From: DAOTTI01 sp034437795
Lineage (GTDB): Bacteria > Chloroflexota > UBA11872 > UBA12225
NCBI GenBank assembly: GCA_034437795.1
Contig: DAOTTI010000160.1
Location: 1 to 6,859, forward strand
Reading direction: 5' to 3'
Length of the DNA: 6,859 nucleotides
Of the stretch, positions 1 through 4,823 are shown in pieces. The stretch's first letter is position 1. Every line of letters starts with the position of its first letter. The position numbers and the translations under genes are program-made. Under the pieces are notes generated by a model, which worked only from the letters and a program-made list of their open reading frames with translations, did not search any database and was not told the DNA's origin.

Positions 1-17
1 GGTGAGGGCTGCCCCAT

Positions 18-1022
18 TCACAGCCCCCTCAGCCGCGGCAGCACCTGCTCTGCATACAGGTCCAGGAACCGATGCTGGTCCGGCCCCGGCGCGTGGAACA
101 CCAGGTGCGTGAAGCCAAGCTCGACGTAGCGCTTGATCTCCTGCACGTGCTCGTCCGGATCGGCCGAGACGATCCAGCGGCTGGCCGCCCGTTCCAGCGG
201 CAGCGCCTCCGCCAGTCGCTCCAGCTCCAGCGGGTCATCCACTCCCGTCTTCTCATCGGCAGAAAGGGCCAGCGCGCTCCAGTACCGCGTGTCCGCCAGC
301 GCCCGCTGCCGGTCCGTATCGAACGAGACCTTCATCTCGATCAGGCGATCGAGCGCGCTCGGGTCCCGCCCGGCACGCCGCGCCCCCTCCTCAAAGGCCG
401 GCAGCAGCTCGTCGCGGTACAGGCGCTCCCCTTTCCCGCTGGTGCAGATGAGCCCATCCGCCACCGTGCCCGCATATCGCGCCATCTGTGGCCCGCCGGC
501 GGCGACGTACAGCGGGACCCCGCCGGCCGGCGCATCGTAGATCGTGGCGTTCCGCGTACGGTAGTACGATCCCTCGAATGAGACCCGCGCCTCGCTCCAC
601 AGGCGCCGCATCAGCGCGATCGCCTCCCGCAGGCGCGCGAACCGCTCCCGGAACGGCGGCCACTCGATCCCCAATGCCGGCACCTCGTTCAGCGATTCGC
701 CGCTCCCCACGCCCAGCAGCACCCGCCCTGGATACAGGCACCCCAGGGTGCCGGCCGCCTGCGCCACCACCGCCGGGTGATAGCGAAAGGTCGGCGTCAC
801 CACGCTGGTGCCCAGCAACACGCGGCTGGTGCGCTCCCCGAGCGCCCCCAGCACCGCGAACGAAAAGGGGGCATGCCCCTCCGTATGCCGCCACGGCTGA
901 AAATGGTCGCTCACCAGCACGCTGTCGAAGCCGCACCGCTCGGCGTGGACCCCCAGCTCCACCAGCTCGCGCGGCCCGAACTGCTCCCCCGACAGCTTGT
1001 AGCCCAGCCTCAGTCGGCCCAT
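18..1022 (-). CDS. fgd: F420-dependent glucose-6-phosphate dehydrogenase (luciferase-like TIM barrel)
   Basis: The predicted cytosolic enzyme oxidises glucose-6-phosphate to 6-phosphogluconolactone while reducing coenzyme F420. The 334-residue product matches the length of mycobacterial FGD, and from memory it follows that protein almost block by block: GYKLSGEQF (7-15), SDHFQPWRH (38-46), LLGTSVVTPTFRYHP (69-83), GVGSGESLNE (104-113), AAGGP (174-178), ICTSGKGE (192-199), SRWIVSADPDE (281-291) and HLVFHAPG (306-313). His40, Trp44 and Glu109 of the active site are present. Lys197, Lys258 and Arg282 correspond to the mycobacterial phosphate ligands Lys198, Lys259 and Arg283. These ligands favour a true sugar-phosphate dehydrogenase over other F420-dependent luciferase-like oxidoreductases. 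An in-frame GTG lies at 1028-1026, but the AAGGAG at 1035-1030 sits 7 nt before ATG 1022-1020 and only 1 nt before the GTG, so the ATG is chosen. The gene is divergent from everything to its right. The exact sugar-phosphate preference is inferred. Confidence 0.9.
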   Translation of the reverse strand: MGRLRLGYKLSGEQFGPRELVELGVHAERCGFDSVLVSDHFQPWRHTEGHAPFSFAVLGALGERTSRVLLGTSVVTPTFRYHPAVVAQAAGTLGCLYPGRVLLGVGSGESLNEVPALGIEWPPFRERFARLREAIALMRRLWSEARVSFEGSYYRTRNATIYDAPAGGVPLYVAAGGPQMARYAGTVADGLICTSGKGERLYRDELLPAFEEGARRAGRDPSALDRLIEMKVSFDTDRQRALADTRYWSALALSADEKTGVDDPLELERLAEALPLERAASRWIVSADPDEHVQEIKRYVELGFTHLVFHAPGPDQHRFLDLYAEQVLPRLRGL

Positions 1023-1029
1023 GGTCACT

Positions 1030-1035
1030 CTCCTT
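1030..1035 (-). promoter_or_regulatory. Shine-Dalgarno site of fgd
   Basis: AAGGAG on the minus strand lies 7 nt before the ATG at 1022. It decides the start, because the alternative GTG two codons upstream would have almost no spacing. Confidence 0.7.
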
Positions 1036-1208
1036 ATCCCGTCATGGCCTGGTCATCCTCCGCCTTTGCCCCTCATGCTTCATCCCCCTCCCCGTTATCA
1101 TGCCTCTCCTGGTCCCTTTCGCCCTCCCCTCGGGTTCTCCTCGCCATACTACCGGGCGAGCCCCCACCCCGCCGGTGCCGGGGTCTCCGTCGCCCCATGC
1201 GCGCGAGC

Positions 1209-1330
1209 GGCGAGGCCAAGCCCCATGGCCATGGCCGTCGTTCCCCCTCTCCTGCGTGCGGGAGAAGGCGGGCGAGGCCAAGCCCCATGGCCATGGCCGT
1301 CGTTCACCCTCTCCGTGTCGGAGAGGGGGG
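1209..1330. repeat. Tandem ~62-bp repeat, two units each ending in a hairpin
   Basis: An exact 34-bp segment at 1209-1242 recurs at 1271-1304, a period of 62 bp. Each copy contains the 12-bp palindrome CCATGGCCATGG. Each is followed by a C/T-rich hairpin: TCTCC/GGAGA within 1245-1268 in the first unit, and CCCTCTCC/GGAGAGGG with loop GTGTC (1307-1327) in the second. The first segment is conserved exactly while the hairpin arms vary. That fits a short intergenic element duplicated in place. No open frame or terminal repeat typical of an insertion sequence is seen. Confidence 0.75.
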
Positions 1331-1408
1331 CTAGGGGGTGATGTCTCTCCTCCCTCCCCTCACAGCCTGCGTCCCCCGCTCCGAGTCGGAGAGGGGGCTA
1401 GGGGGTGA
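1317..1408. repeat. Two copies of a GGAGAGGGGG-CTAGGGGGTGA motif with hairpins
   Basis: Copies at 1317-1341 and 1385-1408 differ by one G. Each begins inside the right arm of a hairpin: 1307-1327 for the first, and CCCCGCTCC/GGAGAGGGG around loop GAGTC (1374-1396, one G/A mismatch) for the second. On the minus strand the motif reads TCACCCCCTAGCCCCCTCTC. From memory this resembles a common dispersed intergenic sequence of high-GC bacteria. It looks like a REP-like element rather than a terminator, as no T-run follows on either strand. Confidence 0.6.
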
Positions 1409-1483
1409 GGACCTCGCTCTCCTCCCCCGCGTCGGAGACAAGGCCCCCCGCAATGCATAATTCACCGTAGGAGGCCACGTTTC

Positions 1484-1795
1484 ATGGTCCTGTTCAAGCT
1501 CCTGTTCTGGCTCCTCGCCCTGCCGTTCCGGCTCCTCTTCTGGGTGGTCGGCTGGACGCTCTGGCTCCTCTTCCTCCCCCTGCGCCTCGTCTTCGCCCTG
1601 CTCGGCTTCATCGGTGTCGGGCGCCTGCTCCAGCTCGGCGCCCTGGCCGCCATCGGCTATTACGTCTACCGGCTTATGAACGAGGAGACCGAGCGCCCCG
1701 ACGCCTTTGAACCCGCGCCGGAGCTGCGCGAACCCACCTCGCCCACCTCGCCGCCTGAGCCTACCTCCCCCGCCCACGGCCCCCAGGCCACGTGA
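1484..1795 (+). CDS. Small hydrophobic membrane protein of unknown function
   Basis: The 103-residue protein is not recognised. Residues 1-65 are dominated by Leu, Phe, Trp and Val, with aromatic/leucine runs interrupted by interfacial LPFR (13-16) and LPLR (31-34). They could form two or three short membrane segments, followed by a last hydrophobic stretch (about 43-60) ending in YYVYRLMNEE. There is no clear cleavable signal peptide. From about residue 66 it is acidic, then Pro/Thr/Ser-rich with TSP repeats, probably a disordered tail. The start is well supported: TAGGAGG at 1468-1474 lies 9 nt before ATG. The stop falls 37 nt before the -35 of the trp promoter, so it is a separate unit upstream of the operon. 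No terminator is seen after it, so some read-through into the trp leader is possible. Its role in tryptophan metabolism, if any, is unknown. Confidence 0.75.
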   Translation: MVLFKLLFWLLALPFRLLFWVVGWTLWLLFLPLRLVFALLGFIGVGRLLQLGALAAIGYYVYRLMNEETERPDAFEPAPELREPTSPTSPPEPTSPAHGPQAT

Positions 1796-1832
1796 GCCCG
1801 CGCTCGCCGGCGACGTATCGCGTCCCGGTATA

Positions 1833-1862
1833 TTGACCTTCCCCCGATCCGCGCCCTATACT
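1833..1862 (+). promoter_or_regulatory. Sigma70-type promoter of the trp operon
   Basis: TTGACC (1833-1838) and TATACT (1857-1862) are separated by 18 bp, each one mismatch from the -35 and -10 consensus. This AT-richer patch stands out in GC-rich sequence. Transcription would begin near 1868-1870, just before the T-box leader. Confidence 0.75.
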
Positions 1863-2253
1863 CCATCTCACCAACCGAATAGCCATCGGCGACGATCAGG
1901 ACTAGTACGTCCGCTAGCGGAGCCTCCAGAGAGCCCCCGACTGGTGCGAGCGGGGCGGTAACGCGCGGGCGGAATGGACCTGGGAGCTGTGAACCAAACG
2001 ACCGGCCGCGGCGCGCCACGGGTTCTGTGGTGAGCGCCCTACCGGCCCAGTAGGGGAACCGGGCTCTGCCCCCGTTATCACGGCAGCAGGTATAAGGCAC
2101 CCGCCTTATTGCCAATTGCGAAGAAATCCACGTGTTTCTGCAAAACGAACGGCCGCGCGTCGCCCTTGGGCGCGCCGGACCAGCGGCAGTGCCCGTACCT
2201 GACCGAGTGGGGCTACCCGTCTCCGTGTAACGAGACGAAGCGGGCGGCCCAAG

Positions 2254-2296
2254 CGGGGTGGCACCGCGGGAAGCTGTTCTCAGCCTCTCGTCCCTG
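2254..2296 (+). promoter_or_regulatory. T-box antiterminator helix
   Basis: CGGGG (2254-2258) pairs with CCCTG (2292-2296). A 7-nt bulge TGGCACC (2259-2265) follows, then GCG (2266-2268) pairs with CGT (2289-2291). This is the standard antiterminator arrangement in which UGGN binds the tRNA acceptor end. Its 3' strand uses bases of the terminator's left arm, so the two folds cannot coexist. Confidence 0.88.
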
Positions 2297-2314
2297 GAGG
2301 ACGAGAGGTTTTTT
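2284..2314 (+). terminator. Rho-independent terminator of the T-box
   Basis: A perfect 10-bp stem CCTCTCGTCC (2284-2293) / GGACGAGAGG (2299-2308) with loop CTGGA is followed by six Ts (2309-2314), then G and three more Ts. It should stop transcription 62 nt before the trpE start unless the antiterminator forms. Confidence 0.93.
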
Positions 2315-2321
2315 GTTTGTC

Positions 2322-2361
2322 CCTCCGCTCCGCTTCCTCACCGCGGGAGCAGGAGCGGGGG
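2322..2361 (+). other. Second strong hairpin in the trpE 5' untranslated region
   Basis: After the terminator, 2322-2331 pairs with 2352-2361 (core CCGCTCC/GGAGCGG) and 2332-2337 pairs with 2345-2350 (GCTTCC/GGGAGC). The loop is TCACCGC and A2351 is bulged. No T-run follows, so it is not a terminator. It encloses the only AGGAG before trpE (2351-2355) and ends 15 nt before the ATG. It may be a dispersed repeat, an mRNA stabiliser or a translational control element. Confidence 0.55.
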
Positions 2362-2376
2362 TGGGGGAAACCGAAG

Positions 2377-4137
2377 ATGCCGGTCACAACCGTTCCGTCA
2401 ATCGAACAGGCGCGCGAGCTGGCGCGGCGGGGCAACCTGATCCCCGTCTACCGCGACGTCCTCGCCGACATGGAGACGCCCGTCTCCGTCTTCCGCAAGA
2501 TCGCCCGCGGCCCGTACTCCTTCCTGCTGGAGAGCGTCGAGGGCGGCGAGCGCCTGGCCCGCTATTCCTTCATCGGCACCGAGCCTAGCCTGACCGTCAC
2601 GCTGGACCAGCGCCTGGCTACCCTCCGCTCCCCCGACGGCGCCATCCGCCAGGCGCCGTTCGATGATCCCCTCGACTTCGTCCGTGCCCTGCTGGCCCCC
2701 TACCGGCCGGTGCCCCTGCCCGGCATGCCCCGCTTCCTGGGCGGCATGGTCGGCTACCTGGCCTATGAGTGCGCGCGCTACTTCGAGCGCCTGCCGGCGC
2801 CGGAACGCGACGACCTCCGCCTCGCGGAGGCCATCCTGATGCTGGCCGACTCCCTGGTTGTCTTCGACCACGTCAAGCACCGCATGCGCCTCCTCGCCCA
2901 CGCCGATATCGCCGCCCACGGTGGTGACGTGGACGCCGCCTACCGCGCCGCCGTGCGGCGCATCGATACCCTCGCCGCCCGCATCGACGCGCCTCGCGGC
3001 GCGGACGACGAGCCGCAGGGGTCGAATGGGGCCAGGACCGCTTCCGGCGCCGCGCGGCCCGCCGCGGGTCCGGCCGCAACAGACCTGGCGGAACTATCTT
3101 CCCGCCAGATCGCCAGCACCTTCACCCGCGACCAGTATGAGGCCGCTGTCCTGCGCGCCATCGAGTACATCCGCGCCGGCGACGTCATCCAGGTCGTCCC
3201 TAGCCAGCGCCTGTCCCGTCCGGTGGCGGCCCACCCCTTCTCCGTCTATCGCGCTCTGCGCGCCGTCAATCCGTCGCCGTACATGTACCTGCTCCACCTG
3301 GACAATACTTGGGTCGTCGGCGCCTCGCCGGAGATGCTGGTGCAGGTCGAAGACGGCGTCGTCCGCACCCGCCCCATTGCCGGCACCCGCCCCCGCGGCG
3401 AGACCGACGCCGAGGACGAGGCGCTCGCCGCCGACCTGCTCGCCGACGAGAAGGAGCGCGCCGAGCACATCATGCTCGTCGACCTGGGGCGCAACGACCT
3501 GGGACGCGTCTGCCAGCCCGGCTCCGTGCGCGTGAGCACCCTGATGGCGGTGGAGAAGTACTCCCACGTGATGCACATCGTCTCCCAGGTGGAGGGGCGC
3601 CTGCGCGACGACTGCGACGCGTACGATGCCCTGCGCTCCTGCTTCCCCGCCGGCACCGTCTCCGGCGCGCCGAAGATCCGCGCCATGGAGATCATCGCCG
3701 AGCTGGAGCCGTGCCGGCGCGGCACCTACGCCGGCGCCGTCGGCTACTTCAGCTTTGACGGCAACCTGGACACCGCCATCACCATCCGCACCATGGTCAT
3801 CAAGGACGGAGTGGCCCACGTCCAGGCCGGCGGCGGCGTCGTCGCCGATTCCGTCCCCGAGAAGGAGTACCAGGAAACGCTCAATAAGGCCGCCGCCCTG
3901 CTCCGCGCCCTGGATCTGGCGGAAGAGGTGGAGGCGCAGGAGATCGCTGCGGGACGCTCGTCCCTGCAGCCGCCTGCGGCCAACGCCGCCGCGGGGGCCG
4001 GCCATGCGCCGGATATCCCCCTCTCGCTCCCGCCGGCGCGCGTTTCCTCTGTGAAGATGCGCGCTGATGAAGGAAGGGCGCATGCGCCGGACATCCCCCT
4101 CTCGCCGCCGGCGGGAGCGAGGGCCCGAAGGGAGTGA
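2377..4137 (+). CDS. trpE: Anthranilate synthase component I
   Basis: TrpE aminates and aromatises chorismate to anthranilate, using ammonia channelled from TrpG. The product is 586 residues. The N-terminal domain carries the tryptophan feedback site LLES (50-53), with NPSPYM at 298-303. The chorismate-binding domain (about 246-510) shows ASPEM (316-320), TRPIAGTRPRG (331-341), DLGRNDLGRV (369-378), FPAGTVSGAPK (423-433) and GGGVVADSVPEKEYQET (485-501). The LLES motif and the adjacent trpG/trpD genes favour TrpE over PabB. A low-complexity linker lies at about 206-236. The family normally ends near residue 515-525. The last ~60 residues are an extra Ala/Pro/Arg-rich tail with two HAPDIPLS copies (543-550, 569-576). 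ATG 2377 is chosen because TrpE-like sequence begins there. An upstream in-frame TTG at 2317 would start inside the terminator tail. Ribosome binding before the ATG is weak, only a purine stretch GGGGGAAA. Confidence 0.96.
   Translation: MPVTTVPSIEQARELARRGNLIPVYRDVLADMETPVSVFRKIARGPYSFLLESVEGGERLARYSFIGTEPSLTVTLDQRLATLRSPDGAIRQAPFDDPLDFVRALLAPYRPVPLPGMPRFLGGMVGYLAYECARYFERLPAPERDDLRLAEAILMLADSLVVFDHVKHRMRLLAHADIAAHGGDVDAAYRAAVRRIDTLAARIDAPRGADDEPQGSNGARTASGAARPAAGPAATDLAELSSRQIASTFTRDQYEAAVLRAIEYIRAGDVIQVVPSQRLSRPVAAHPFSVYRALRAVNPSPYMYLLHLDNTWVVGASPEMLVQVEDGVVRTRPIAGTRPRGETDAEDEALAADLLADEKERAEHIMLVDLGRNDLGRVCQPGSVRVSTLMAVEKYSHVMHIVSQVEGRLRDDCDAYDALRSCFPAGTVSGAPKIRAMEIIAELEPCRRGTYAGAVGYFSFDGNLDTAITIRTMVIKDGVAHVQAGGGVVADSVPEKEYQETLNKAAALLRALDLAEEVEAQEIAAGRSSLQPPAANAAAGAGHAPDIPLSLPPARVSSVKMRADEGRAHAPDIPLSPPAGARARRE
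4003..4121. repeat. REP-like repeat within the trpE 3' end (direct plus inverted repeats)
   Basis: A 25-nt direct repeat at 4003-4027 and 4081-4105 differs at one position (T4014 versus C4092). It is spaced 78 nt, so both copies are read in the same frame as HAPDIPLS. Overlapping it, CTCGCTCCCGCCGGCG (4023-4038) is perfectly complementary to 4106-4121, a 16-bp inverted repeat around a 67-nt loop. The right arm ends 7 nt before the trpG ribosome-binding site. The sequence resembles an intergenic repeat captured by the trpE reading frame. Confidence 0.75.
4128..4134 (+). promoter_or_regulatory. Shine-Dalgarno site of trpG
   Basis: AAGGGAG lies in the last codons of trpE, 8 nt before ATG 4143. 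An in-frame GTG at 4134 overlaps this site, so the ATG is the better start. Confidence 0.7.
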
Positions 4138-4142
4138 GCGCC

Positions 4143-4754
4143 ATGCTCGTGGTCATCGATAACTACGATTCGTTCACCTACAACCTGGTGCAGTACCTGG
4201 GTGAGCTGGGCGAGCGGCTCCAGGTCTTCCGTAACGATCAGGTCACGGTGGACCAGGTCGCCGCGCTCGCGCCGGAGGCCATCGTCATCTCGCCTGGGCC
4301 CTGCACGCCCCGCGAGGCAGGGATCTCGATCGACCTTCTGCGCCGGCTGGGCCCGCGCATCCCCACCCTCGGCGTCTGCCTCGGCCACCAGTGCATCGGC
4401 GAGGCCTTCGGCGGCCGTGTGGTGCGCGCGCCGGAGATCATGCACGGCAAGACCTCGCTCATCTACCACGACGGCCGTGGCGTCTTCGAAGGACTGCCCA
4501 GCCCCTTCGAGGCCATCCGCTACCACTCCCTGGTCGTCGATCGGGCCAGCCTGCCCGCCGATCTCATCCTCACCGCCCAGACCAGCGCCGGCCTGATCAT
4601 GGGCCTGCGCCACCGCTCCTACCCCATCGAAGGCGTCCAGTTCCACCCCGAGTCCATCAAGACCGAGGTCGGGAAGGACCTTCTGCGGAACTTCCTGCGG
4701 CTGGCGCGGCGCGTCGCCCAGCAGCCCGCAGACGAGTCCGCAGCCATCTCCTGA
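4143..4754 (+). CDS. trpG: Anthranilate synthase component II (glutamine amidotransferase)
   Basis: This class I glutamine amidotransferase releases ammonia from glutamine for TrpE. The 203-residue product has the usual family length. It opens with IDNYDSFTYNLVQYLGELG (5-23) and has SPGPCTP (50-56, oxyanion region). The nucleophile is Cys79 in GVCLGHQCIGEAFGG (77-91). HGKTS is at 101-105 and YHSL at 127-130. The His168/Glu170 pair completing the triad is in VQFHPES (165-171). All catalytic residues are intact. It begins 5 nt after the trpE stop with its ribosome-binding site inside trpE, which suggests translational coupling and equal synthesis of the two subunits. The same protein type can serve p-aminobenzoate synthesis (PabA). 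The position between trpE and trpD makes the tryptophan role primary, although a shared role cannot be excluded. Confidence 0.95.
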   Translation: MLVVIDNYDSFTYNLVQYLGELGERLQVFRNDQVTVDQVAALAPEAIVISPGPCTPREAGISIDLLRRLGPRIPTLGVCLGHQCIGEAFGGRVVRAPEIMHGKTSLIYHDGRGVFEGLPSPFEAIRYHSLVVDRASLPADLILTAQTSAGLIMGLRHRSYPIEGVQFHPESIKTEVGKDLLRNFLRLARRVAQQPADESAAIS

Positions 4755-4823
4755 CCGCCAAGGCCAGCCCGCCGTGTCCCCTTCGGTCCCATCCCACCAA
4801 GCAGCTAGCTCAGGAGCACGGAC

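Larger units (their letters stand above)
1023..1483. other. Non-coding divergent intergenic region with short GC-rich repeats
   Basis: This ~460-bp stretch between fgd and the small membrane-protein gene shows no credible gene. Open frames crossing it have low-complexity Pro/Arg/Ser translations that change with the repeats. It holds an ACCCCG/CGGGGT hairpin (1166-1184), a tandem repeat beginning at 1209, and three C/T-rich hairpins around 1245-1268, 1307-1327 and 1374-1396. Both flanking genes must start transcription here or nearby. No convincing -35/-10 pair was found for fgd. A possible -10 (CATAAT, 1456-1461) before the small gene has no recognisable -35. Confidence 0.7.
1869..2314 (+). 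promoter_or_regulatory. tRNA-Trp-sensing T-box leader of the trp operon
   Basis: All canonical parts are readable. Stem I spans roughly 1890-1990. CAGG (1897-1900) pairs with CCTG (1979-1982) below the specifier loop, AGTA (1904-1907) is its 5' side, and GTCCGC (1909-1914) pairs with GCGGGC above. The AGAGAG bulge (1928-1933) and the GGTGCGAG apical motif (1943-1950) are present. The specifier position holds TGG (1975-1977) followed by A, so the leader reads tRNA-Trp. Stem II is about 2001-2045, stem IIA/B about 2050-2085 with CCGTTATC, and stem III is TGGG/CCCA (2208-2251) enclosing CGTCTC/GAGACG. The T-box core GGGGTGGCACCGCGG is at 2255-2269. In the bulge TGGC, the C would pair with a G discriminator base, as bacterial tRNA-Trp has. 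The antiterminator (2254-2268 with 2289-2296) excludes the terminator. Regulation by tRNA charging is inferred from the family. At ~445 nt the leader is longer than usual. Confidence 0.93.

Noticed and set aside
488..1408. A 306-codon plus-strand open frame opposite fgd and across the repeats
   Set aside because: The translation is Arg/Pro/Ala/Ser low complexity, overlaps the certain fgd gene antisense and runs through repeats.
1209..1410. A CRISPR-like array
   Set aside because: There are only two units with no unique spacers of constant length, and no cas genes in the window.
1433..1461. A promoter for the small membrane-protein gene with -10 CATAAT
   Set aside because: The -10 is plausible, but no recognisable -35 lies 16-18 bp upstream and the start would fall inside the ribosome-binding site.
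2092..2109. ATAAGGC/GCCTTAT hairpin as an early terminator
   Set aside because: Only two Ts follow the stem, so it is better seen as part of the extra leader structure.
1869..2376. A Trp-codon leader peptide attenuator
   Set aside because: No short frame with clustered TGG codons and its own ribosome-binding site was seen, and the complete T-box explains the terminator.
2317..2376. TTG at 2317 as the trpE start
   Set aside because: It would begin in the terminator's T-run and add 20 residues unlike TrpE. ATG 2377 starts where family-like sequence begins.
2109..2588. An open frame beginning in the trp leader with several Cys residues
   Set aside because: It runs through stem III, the antiterminator and the terminator, then overlaps trpE in another frame. 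The Cys spacing is a by-product of the RNA structure.
2377..4754. p-aminobenzoate synthase (pabB/pabA) instead of trpE/trpG
   Set aside because: The LLES feedback motif, the Trp T-box and the following trpD, trpC and trpF make the tryptophan assignment far stronger.
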